This document shows positions 14,901 through 20,636 of a stretch of DNA of 20,636 bases, in pieces (positions within the stretch are counted from its first letter, which is position 1; each line of letters starts with the position of its first letter). The notes beneath the pieces are model-generated. The model did no database searches. It saw only the letters and a list, made by a program, of their open reading frames with translations, and was not told the origin of the DNA. The translations under genes were made by a program, and so were the position numbers. The stretch is from Gracilaria caudata (Eukaryota; Rhodophyta; Florideophyceae; Gracilariales; Gracilariaceae): positions 1 through 20,636 of the forward strand of contig JASCIV010000418.1 of assembly GCA_030374735.1 (NCBI GenBank), in the 5' to 3' direction.

Positions 14901-16536
14901 AGCAAAACCAGGAGAAGGGGGACAATTGCCAGGTAAAAAAGTAAGTCCTTATATTGCTAAATTACGTAATTGTAAACCAGGTGTTACTTTAATTTCTCCT
15001 CCTCCTCATCATGATATTTATTCTATTGAAGATTTAGCACAGCTTATTTTTGATTTGCACCAAATTAATCCAAAAGCGCAAGTTTCTGTTAAATTAGTAG
15101 CAGAGGTTGGAATTGGTACGATTGCTGCAGGTGTTGCAAAAGCTAATGCTGATATTATTCAAATTTCTGGTCATGATGGTGGAACGGGTGCTTCTCCTTT
15201 AAGTTCAATTAAACATGCAGGATGTCCTTGGGAATTAGGTTTATCAGAAGTTCATAAAACGTTGGTTGATAATCAATTAAGAGATAGAGTGATTCTAAGA
15301 GTAGATGGAGGTTTGAGAACAGGTAAGGATATAGTTTTAGCGGCTTTGATGGGTGCAGAAGAATTTGGTTTTGGCACAGTTGCTATGATAGCAACTGGCT
15401 GTGTTATGGCACGGATATGTCATACGAATAATTGTCCTGTAGGTGTAGCAACTCAGCGTGAAGACTTGCGTAAACGTTATCCAGGTATACCTGCTGATTT
15501 AGTTAATTTTTTTACTTTTATTGCTCAAGAAGTTAGAGAAATTTTATCTACTTTAGGTTATTTATCTCTATCCGATATTATAGGGCGCACTAACTTAATT
15601 AAATATCAATACCGAAGTTTACACAAGACAGAGCATCTGAGTTTGGCTCCATTATTAAACTCTTCTGAATATAATTATTATTTTTCTTCACATACTACAA
15701 CACATGATAATGGTAAAGTACTAGATGATACTTTATTGTGTGATCCAGCTATATTACAAGCTATTGAGAAGCAAGAAGATGTAATTAAAAAAGTGAACAT
15801 TGTCAATACAGATAGAACTGTAGGTGCCAGAATATCTGGTTTTATAGCGAAAAGATATGGTAATTATAGTTTTAAAGGTAATCTACAATTAGATTTCATA
15901 GGTGTAGCAGGACAAAGCTTTGGTGCTTTTATTTTAAAAGGCATGCATTTAAGTTTACTAGGTGAAGCAAATGACTATGTAGGTAAAGGCATGAATGGAG
16001 GTGAAATAATTGTTATGCCAGAATTTAGTACACCGCTTGACGAAATGACACCGGTGATTATTGGTAATACCTGCTTATATGGAGCAACAGGTGGTTATTT
16101 ATTTGTTAGTGGTCAAGCTGGTGAAAGATTTGCAGTGAGAAATTCATTAGCTCAGTCTGTAGTTGAAGGAGTAGGTGACCATGCTTGTGAATATATGACA
16201 GGAGGTATAGTAATTGTATTAGGTTCAGCTGGCAGGAACATTGGTGCTGGCATGACAGGAGGTTTGGCTTACTTTTTAGATGAGAATAATGATTTAGTTT
16301 CTAAGATTAATAGTCAAATTGTCAAGTATCAAAGAGTCGAAACTTATGAAGGGGAAAAGCAATTAAAAAATCTTATAGAGCTTTATGAAATAAAGACTAA
16401 AAGCTTAAAAGCTAAACATATTTTGCAAAATTGGTCCAAATTTTTGCCTATGTTTTGGCAAATTGTTCCTCCTTCAGAATCTAATACAGCTTTAACTGAT
16501 ATTTCTTGTTCATCTTATCATGCAATAATGTATTAA
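11953..16536 (+). CDS. gltB: Ferredoxin-dependent glutamate synthase (Fd-GOGAT)
   Basis: Encodes 1527 residues. The enzyme converts glutamine plus 2-oxoglutarate to two glutamates with reduced ferredoxin, the main step of ammonium assimilation in the plastid. A short propeptide of 26 residues precedes Cys27 (RDACGVGF), the N-terminal nucleophile of the amidotransferase domain after processing; HRGGCSADRVSGDGAG and FSTNTMPKWPLAQPMRFMAH belong to that domain. The central domain follows, then the FMN-binding synthase domain (NSGEGGEDHTRF, SGRFGVTPEYL, QGAKPGEGGQLPGKKV, SGHDGGTGASPL). The 3Fe-4S ligands are Cys1150-X5-Cys1156-X4-Cys1161. The C-terminal beta-helix has glycine-rich GGEIIV and GGIVIVLG repeats. 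No Shine-Dalgarno precedes the ATG. Divergent rpoZ lies upstream, and psaC, the source of its reductant, follows. Confidence 0.98.
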   Translation: MQASKYYNYQLNNLYKYPFMFSERDACGVGFVTRIEHMPSHEVVKQALNSLHCMEHRGGCSADRVSGDGAGIMTQIPWKILLDYLSDQKTSQIGVAMLFMPQDKMESIQNIIEWVIGLNGFNFLKWRIVPVDDSVLGIQAKVNQPLVMQFFVHSTSLSGDALEKSLFVTRKKIEKLVSQSHLNLNKQFYFCSFSSRIIIYKGMVQSEVLSKYYLDLCNRKYESNFAMYHRRFSTNTMPKWPLAQPMRFMAHNGEINTLLGNLNWMQSKESLFEQSYMSEDFDALKPITNFDNSDSANLDAVLELLIQSGKSPQESLMILIPEAYKNQPALENFPEIINFYEYHNSLQEPWDGPALVVFSDGKVIGATLDRNGLRPARYVITRNGFISLSSEVGVVDKNLGEVTQKGRLGPGQMICVDMVNNLILDNWTVKQSVANKFPYKKWLDTYQKYLRPENYIEDSLLDSFIMMRLHTKFGYTNEDVELVIEHMASSAKEPTFCMGDDIPLAILSEKPHLLYDFFKQRFAQVTNPAIDPLRESLVMSLTTYLGAKGNFLEPNDYMAKSIKLDSPILNEIELQSLSQYGLTTSMINTLFIKDSSNINFINRITEICKQTVELIHQGSEIIILSDRGDITDETKAFLPPLLIVGAVHHYLISQNLRHKVSIVVETAQCWSTHHFACLIGYGASAICPYMAFLTVRQWWHNPRTQKLMSSGKLRKITLTKAQHNYRSAIETGLLKILSKMGISLLSSYHGAQIFEILGLGKDIVNLAFKGTTSSLDGINLKELAASTINFYKNIKNLQTAKKLPNLGYVQYRPSAEYHVNNPEMSKTLHKAVRNQDFHLYNKYKNLLQDRPPTNLRDLLEFTSDKQSILLDEVESIESIVKRFCTGGMSLGALSRETHETLAIAMNRLGGKSNSGEGGEDHTRFSNIKDIDSSGVSMSFSHLKGLKSDDIASSAIKQIASGRFGVTPEYLMNAQQLEIKIAQGAKPGEGGQLPGKKVSPYIAKLRNCKPGVTLISPPPHHDIYSIEDLAQLIFDLHQINPKAQVSVKLVAEVGIGTIAAGVAKANADIIQISGHDGGTGASPLSSIKHAGCPWELGLSEVHKTLVDNQLRDRVILRVDGGLRTGKDIVLAALMGAEEFGFGTVAMIATGCVMARICHTNNCPVGVATQREDLRKRYPGIPADLVNFFTFIAQEVREILSTLGYLSLSDIIGRTNLIKYQYRSLHKTEHLSLAPLLNSSEYNYYFSSHTTTHDNGKVLDDTLLCDPAILQAIEKQEDVIKKVNIVNTDRTVGARISGFIAKRYGNYSFKGNLQLDFIGVAGQSFGAFILKGMHLSLLGEANDYVGKGMNGGEIIVMPEFSTPLDEMTPVIIGNTCLYGATGGYLFVSGQAGERFAVRNSLAQSVVEGVGDHACEYMTGGIVIVLGSAGRNIGAGMTGGLAYFLDENNDLVSKINSQIVKYQRVETYEGEKQLKNLIELYEIKTKSLKAKHILQNWSKFLPMFWQIVPPSESNTALTDISCSSYHAIMY

Positions 16537-16739
16537 CTGAAGTAATCTTAAAATTTCAATACTTGCTTAATTGTTATAACATTTGACGTTTTATGAAGTT
16601 TTGAATTTTTTAATCTATATTAATGCATACTATAAATTAAGATCTTGCTATATATAGTAAACAATCATTGTTAGATATGTTGATGGTATAGAATATTTAT
16701 ATTATTAAATTTTGAATTATTAAGGTAAAGTTAATCCCT

Positions 16740-16985
16740 ATGGCACATAATGTTAAAGTTTATGATACTTGTATAGGTTGTACTCAGTGTGTACGAGCTT
16801 GTCCTTGTGATGTATTAGAGATGGTTCCTTGGGATGGTTGTAAAGCTGGCCAAATTGCATCTGCTCCTAGAACAGAAGATTGTATAGGCTGTAAACGTTG
16901 TGAAACTGCATGTCCAACAGATTTTTTAAGTGTACGAGTTTATTTAGGTGCTGAGACAACACGTAGTATGGGCTTAGCATATTAG
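16740..16985 (+). CDS. psaC: Photosystem I iron-sulfur subunit VII
   Basis: Encodes 81 residues. PsaC binds the terminal 4Fe-4S clusters FA and FB on the stromal side of PSI and passes electrons to ferredoxin. The two ferredoxin-type motifs are CIGCTQCVRACP and CIGCKRCETACP, giving two CxxCxxCxxxCP sets. The C-terminal YLGAETTRSMGLAY, needed for docking on PsaA/PsaB, is intact. An AAGG about 14 nt upstream is a weak ribosome binding site. It lies 203 nt after gltB; I saw no gene in that spacer. A hairpin with a T run follows at 17048-17082. Confidence 0.98.
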   Translation: MAHNVKVYDTCIGCTQCVRACPCDVLEMVPWDGCKAGQIASAPRTEDCIGCKRCETACPTDFLSVRVYLGAETTRSMGLAY

Positions 16986-17047
16986 GGTTTATAATATTAA
17001 AATTATATTAATTTATAAAATGAGTCTATGAGTTATTATATATAATT

Positions 17048-17082
17048 TTTATAAAACAAAAGATTTATTTTATAAATTTTTT
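17048..17082 (+). terminator. Candidate intrinsic terminator after psaC
   Basis: A perfect but all-A/T 9-bp inverted repeat, tttataaaa (17048-17056) and ttttataaa (17068-17076), with an 11-nt loop, is followed directly by six T (17077-17082). The form is that of a rho-independent terminator, 62 nt after the psaC stop and before ycf23. The stem is weak for lack of G-C pairs. Confidence 0.45.
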
Positions 17083-17137
17083 GATATTAATCTATCGGAT
17101 TTGTATTAAAGCTATAAATTATTAATCTTCTTCAAAT

Positions 17138-17943
17138 ATGAAAAATTTATTACCATTTGAATTACAACAAAAGATTTCAAAGCAAAAGGCAGTTAAAATT
17201 ATAACTGGATTAAATAATTTTTCTATTAATTCTATAATTAAAATAGTAAAAGCAACAGAACTAGGTCAAGCCAGTTATGTTGATATAGCTGCTAATCCTA
17301 AAATAATATCTACAATTAAATCTATAAATAGCTTTCCATTATGTGTTTCTTCGATAGAGCCGTTAGAATTGTTAGATTGTGTAATAAAAGGTGCTGATAT
17401 TATTGAAGTAGGCAACTTTGATATTTTTTATGACAAAAAGATTTTTTGTCTTCTGAACAAATATTAAATTTGACTAAAGAAACAAGAGATTTAATACCTA
17501 ATATTCCTATATGTGTTACTATACCGCATACACTTTTATTATCAGAACAAATTCGTCTAGCAATTCTTCTTGAAAAAAGTGGTGTATCTATAATACAGAC
17601 AGAAGGCTATTCAACAAAAGATAATATAGATTCTAAAAACTGTAGTCTATTAAAATCAATGACTAATGCTTCTTCTGCAATTTCTTCTACTTATGCTCTT
17701 ACCTGTTTTGTTAATACACCTATTATTGCAGCTTCTGGTACAAATTCCTTATCTACTCCTGCAGCATTTTCTTATGGTGCTTCTGTGGTAGGTATTGGTT
17801 CTGCAGTATCTAATTATGATATTATTCATGATATGGCCATGTATATTTATGAAATAGTATGTTCTATTACGGCTTTTTCTAATAAACCTGTAATAGTTCC
17901 CCAACTATGTCAAATGGACCATATCGACTATATGACTTGTTAA
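17138..17943 (+). CDS. ycf23: Ycf23, split by a -1 frame change near 17435-17447
   Basis: Two consecutive frames together make one Ycf23, a conserved (beta/alpha)-barrel-like protein of algal plastids and cyanobacteria with unknown function. The first frame (17138-17467) gives MKNLLPFELQQKISKQKAV, the ASYVDIAANPKI and PLCVSSIEPLELL segments and ADIIEVGNFDIFYDKKIF, then runs 5 codons out of frame to a TAA. The second frame continues the family with SSEQILNLTKETRDLIP, ICVTIPHTLLL, VSIIQTEGYST, ALTCFVNTPIIAASGTNS and a glycine-rich VVGIGSAVSN near the C-terminus. Its frame is closed by TGA at 17431, so the switch must lie between 17434 and 17464; A5 (17435-17439) and T6 (17442-17447) are the likely sites. 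One added base would restore a 268-residue protein. Consensus error, recent mutation and recoding are all possible. Confidence 0.8.
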
Positions 17944-18001
17944 TTTGTATTATTATAATATATTTGATATTTTATCTTTACAAGTTATACTTTAAATTTT
18001 T

Positions 18002-18654
18002 ATGATTAAAGCAAAATTAAATCAAACATGGAAATATTTAAGTAATTTAGTTGTATTTTGTGTTTTTGTATTTACATTTGTTATTGCTCTTTTGAGTTTA
18101 AATATAAAAAAAAACCTAACTATTCTGTTTTTGTCTTACTTCATAATGGATATGGCTTAAAAGAAGGGTCTGAAGTTTTGATGAGAGGTATTAATATAGG
18201 TTACGTAAATAAAATTCAAGTTAAATATAATTATGTACTTATTAAAGTTGATATTAATCTATCTTCTATATTAATTCCAAAAAACTCTTTAGTAGAAACT
18301 ACTCAAACAGGATTATTGAATGACACAGTAATTGATATAACACCTTTACAGACTATAAGGAGTCAAGACATAGAAAAGTTCGATGTATTTACTAAATCTT
18401 GTGTAAAATCTGTATTTTTATGTCACTATGATTATATAAAAGGAGAAAGAGGATTAAACTATGATGATTTAGTTAGAGCTGCAACAAGAATTTCTCAGCG
18501 TTTTGATGATCCTATATTATTTCAACTGGCGAGTATACTATTCCAAAATACGATTGATATTTCCAATGAATTTATGGAACTTACAGATAGTATAGCTAAT
18601 ATAACTATTTTAATTTATGATTATTTATATCAACTTTTTTCTGATCAGTTATAG
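18002..18654 (+). CDS. ycf22: Ycf22, MCE/TGD2-like protein, split by a -1 frame change at A9
   Basis: Ycf22 is an MCE-domain protein related to the substrate-binding component of Mla/TGD-type lipid ABC transporters. The ATG at 18002 opens a frame with a basic start and one hydrophobic helix (VVFCVFVFTFVIALL), the expected membrane anchor. At nine A (18106-18114) the family sequence passes to the -1 frame: PNYSVFVLLHNGYGLKEGSE, LMRGINIGYVNKIQV and TQTGLLNDTVIDITPL, the core MCE fold, follow to the stop at 18654. Without a shift the first frame ends at 18158-18160 after 52 residues. Reading the second frame back to 18058 would replace the anchor with an unrelated cysteine-rich stretch starting at TTG, so I reject that start. 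With one -1 shift the product has 217 residues. The gene lies between ycf23 and accA (53 nt). Confidence 0.82.
18106..18115 (+). other. A9 run with in-frame A AAA AAC slippery heptamer in ycf22
   Basis: Nine A (18106-18114) precede a C (18115). In the frame of the upstream ycf22 ATG, codons are ATA, AAA, AAA, AAC, so bases 18109-18115 read A AAA AAC, the X XXY YYZ pattern of simultaneous -1 slippage. A -1 shift here enters the downstream ycf22 frame. A9 is also long enough for transcriptional slippage. I see no clear stimulatory stem-loop just downstream. Confidence 0.6.
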
Positions 18655-18707
18655 ATTGATCAATATAATATATAAATCAGTATTTTTAATTTATTATTCT
18701 ATTTGTT

Positions 18708-19679
18708 ATGACAACTCGTAAGGCTTTATCTTTAGACTTTTTAAAACCTATATTAGAATTAGAGTATCAGATACAGCAATTAAGTAAAATATCTACTTAT
18801 CGACAAGTTTCTTTAGACCATGAGTTAGTTTTCTTTCAAGAACAGCTATCTATTTTAAAATATGATGTATTTCAATCTTTGACTCCTTTACAAAGATTAC
18901 ATTTAGTACGTCAAGCTGATAGGCCAACGACTTTAGATTATATACCTTATATTATGAGTGAATGGCTTGAATTACATGGAGATAGAGGGGGGACAGATGA
19001 TCCTGCTTTAGTTGGAGGTATAGGTAAACTAAATAACAATACAGTTATTTTTATTGGTCACCAAAGAGGTAAGGATACTAAAGATAATGTATTAAGAAAT
19101 TTTGGCATGGCTTCTCCAGGAGGTTATCGTAAGGCTTTACGTTTAATGCAGCATGCAAATCAATTCAATTTTCCTATTTTAACTTTTATTGATACTCCCG
19201 GTGCTTGGGCTGGTATAGATGCAGAAAAATTAGGACAGGGTGAGGCTATTGCTGTTAATCTTAGGGAAATGTTCTCTTTGGATGTTCCTATTATTTGTAC
19301 AATTTTAGGAGAAGGTGGTTCAGGAGGTGCTTTAGGTATAGGAATAGGTGATAAAATCTTAATGCTTGAGTATGCAGTATATACTGTGGCAACTCCTGAA
19401 GCTTGTGCTGCTATTTTATGGAAAGATAGTAAGCGTTCGTTAGATGCAGCAGAGGCTTTAAAAATCACTTCTGCTGATTTAAAAATTTTAGGTATAATCG
19501 ATAAAGTAGTAAAAGAACCTATAGGCGGATCTCAAGCTAATCCTTCTCAAGCAGCATATATATTAAAAGAGTCTTTAATAATTGAATTGCAAATTCTTTT
19601 AAAACTTTCACCAGCTATTAGAAAAGAACTAAGATATAATAAGTTTCGAAGAATGGGCACATTTTATGAAGGATCTTAA
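18708..19679 (+). CDS. accA: Acetyl-CoA carboxylase carboxyltransferase subunit alpha
   Basis: Encodes 323 residues, close to the bacterial length (about 319). AccA with AccD transfers the carboxyl group from carboxybiotin to acetyl-CoA, giving malonyl-CoA for plastid fatty acid synthesis. Conserved crotonase-fold segments are RPTTLDYIPYI, WLELHGDRGGTDDPALVGGI, GHQRGKDTKDN, NFGMASPGGYRKALRLM, TFIDTPGAWAGIDAEKLGQG, the oxyanion-hole ILGEGGSGGALGIG and SVYTVATPEACAAILWKD-like YTVATPEACAAILWKD. The N-terminal coiled segment (LDFLKPILELEYQIQQL) is also typical. accA in the plastid is a red-lineage trait. The gene converges on psaK; a weak imperfect hairpin with arms aatatc (19678-19683) and gatatt (19709-19714) could mark its 3' end. 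Confidence 0.97.
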   Translation: MTTRKALSLDFLKPILELEYQIQQLSKISTYRQVSLDHELVFFQEQLSILKYDVFQSLTPLQRLHLVRQADRPTTLDYIPYIMSEWLELHGDRGGTDDPALVGGIGKLNNNTVIFIGHQRGKDTKDNVLRNFGMASPGGYRKALRLMQHANQFNFPILTFIDTPGAWAGIDAEKLGQGEAIAVNLREMFSLDVPIICTILGEGGSGGALGIGIGDKILMLEYAVYTVATPEACAAILWKDSKRSLDAAEALKITSADLKILGIIDKVVKEPIGGSQANPSQAAYILKESLIIELQILLKLSPAIRKELRYNKFRRMGTFYEGS

Positions 19680-19757
19680 TATCGTTTTTAAGTACTATAA
19701 TTACTAAAGATATTTTGACCTAAATTTTATTATATTAATGTTTTTCTTTCATTATTT

Positions 19758-20018
19758 TTAATTTACTATTCCTATACTACTTAAACCAATAATTGCACCA
19801 GCTCCAACAATATGTCCTAAGCTTGTTGTTGCTAATAGTTCAGGAAGACCAAAGCCTTGTAAGCCCAAAGCTGGTATAGAGGGACCCAATCCTCTAACTT
19901 TTATAGCATATCTCCCTATTCCTATACATAATAGATTACAAATAATCATAACAATTGCGTTTGATATAGACCAAGAAGATGTATGTGGAATAATACTAAT
20001 TAAAGTTTGTGTGTTCAT
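19758..20018 (-). CDS. psaK: Photosystem I subunit X
   Basis: Encodes 86 residues with two hydrophobic helices, joined by a basic and glycine/proline-rich loop (GRYAIKVRGLGPSIPALG). The GFGLPELLATTSLGHIVGAG segment is diagnostic for PsaK, a peripheral PSI membrane subunit on the antenna side next to PsaA. It is convergent with accA (78-nt spacer) and lies downstream of ccsA on the same strand after a 117-nt spacer. No clear Shine-Dalgarno is seen. Confidence 0.95.
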   Translation of the reverse strand: MNTQTLISIIPHTSSWSISNAIVMIICNLLCIGIGRYAIKVRGLGPSIPALGLQGFGLPELLATTSLGHIVGAGAIIGLSSIGIVN

Positions 20019-20135
20019 TTGTAGATTAGATATTATTTTAGTAAATAGTATATTATATATTATATGTTGGTCTTATATATTTCTGTAAAAATTAGATAAG
20101 AATTAACATAATATATTTCTTTTTATATTTTTATA

Positions 20136-20636
20136 TTATAAAAACCAGCCATAACTATGTAGACCTTGACCTAAAAAATTAACTCCCAAATAGCAAATCC
20201 ATACTACCACAAATCCAACAGAAGCCAATATAGCAGGTTTTTCGCCTTGCCATGCCTTGTTTAATCTAGAGTGCAAATATGCTGCAAATACTAACCAAGT
20301 TATTAAAGCCCAGGTTTCTTTAGGGTCCCAACTCCAGTATGAACCCCAAGCTTCATTAGCCCATACAGCCCCGGCTATAATTCCAATAGTTAGTAATGGA
20401 AAGCCAAGTCCAATTATTCGATAACTTAAATTATCTATACTTTGCAAAAGAGTTATTCTGCTTAATTTTTGTTTTACATAATTTGAGTTTATATTAGTTT
20501 TTGTTGTATTTTTTATTTTATATAATACAAGAAATAGAATGGATAATAATGAGCCTAATATTAGTGTTGCATAGCTAATCATCATTATACTTACATGCAT
20601 CATTAACCAATTAGATCTGAGAGCTGGTACTAATGG
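20136..20636 (-). CDS. ccsA: Cytochrome c biogenesis protein CcsA, C-terminal part (5' end outside window)
   Basis: The minus-strand frame is open to the window edge, so only the last 166 residues are seen, beginning PLVPALRSNWLMMHVSIMM. CcsA (older ycf5) is a polytopic thylakoid protein that, with Ccs1, delivers haem for attachment to apocytochromes f and c6. The tryptophan-rich WWD haem-handling motif is present as WGSYWSWDPKETWALITWLV. The histidine in WLMMHVS and that in AAYLHSRL are conserved candidates for haem ligands. The protein ends GQGLHSYGWFL, which is the normal C-terminus. An internal Met at 20603 is not the true start, because conserved CcsA sequence continues upstream of it. 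Confidence 0.95.
   Translation of the reverse strand, partial: PLVPALRSNWLMMHVSIMMISYATLILGSLLSILFLVLYKIKNTTKTNINSNYVKQKLSRITLLQSIDNLSYRIIGLGFPLLTIGIIAGAVWANEAWGSYWSWDPKETWALITWLVFAAYLHSRLNKAWQGEKPAILASVGFVVVWICYLGVNFLGQGLHSYGWFL

Noticed and set aside
18644..18670. Repeated tgatca after the ycf22 stop as a terminator hairpin
   Set aside because: Each copy is itself a 6-bp palindrome, the stem is short and no T run follows.
19160..19468. Minus-strand open frame inside accA
   Set aside because: Antisense to the conserved AccA core; the apparent proline-rich peptide comes from glycine codons of AccA read backwards.

Overview
This window is a piece of a red algal plastid genome, most likely from a florideophyte. 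The sequence is strongly AT-rich and compact. It mixes photosystem genes (psbE, psbF, psbL, psbJ, psb30, psaI, psaC, psaK), phycobiliprotein genes (cpcB, cpcA), plastid ycf genes (ycf21, ycf22, ycf23) and biosynthetic or housekeeping genes that green plastids have lost to the nucleus (gltB, trpA, secA, pgmA, accA, tilS, ftrB, rpoZ, the dfr histidine kinase). It has two tRNA genes. No insertion sequence, CRISPR array, rRNA gene, intron or replication origin was recognised. The species assignment is inference from gene content only.

Layout, left to right. Bases 1-759 are the 3' end of the dfr/ycf26 sensor kinase. The psbE-psbF-psbL-psbJ operon follows on the plus strand and meets convergent psaI at a strong 13-bp hairpin. 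ftrB (+) meets convergent psb30 (-) at a second hairpin. tilS (-) is divergent from trnK(UUU)-trpA (+). trpA converges on trnE(UUC), which lies at the end of a long minus-strand block reading rpoZ, cpcB, cpcA, pgmA, ycf21, secA, trnE. From 11953 the plus strand carries gltB, psaC, ycf23, ycf22 and accA. psaK and the 3' end of ccsA come back on the minus strand at the right edge.

Functionally, the window joins light harvesting (R-phycocyanin subunits), PSII cytochrome b559 and small PSII subunits, and the PSI Fe-S subunit PsaC that reduces ferredoxin. It also holds two users of that ferredoxin: Fd-dependent glutamate synthase (nitrogen assimilation) and ferredoxin-thioredoxin reductase (redox control). 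Around these sit fatty acid synthesis (accA), tryptophan synthesis (trpA), thylakoid protein export (secA), cytochrome c maturation (ccsA), putative lipid transport (ycf22) and tRNA maturation (tilS).

The main anomaly is that two neighbouring genes, ycf23 and ycf22, are each split by a -1 frame change at a homopolymer. In ycf22 the break lies exactly on an in-frame A AAA AAC slippery heptamer within a run of nine A. This may be recoding, recent decay or consensus error; the sequence alone cannot decide. Nothing else in the window looks like an undescribed system.
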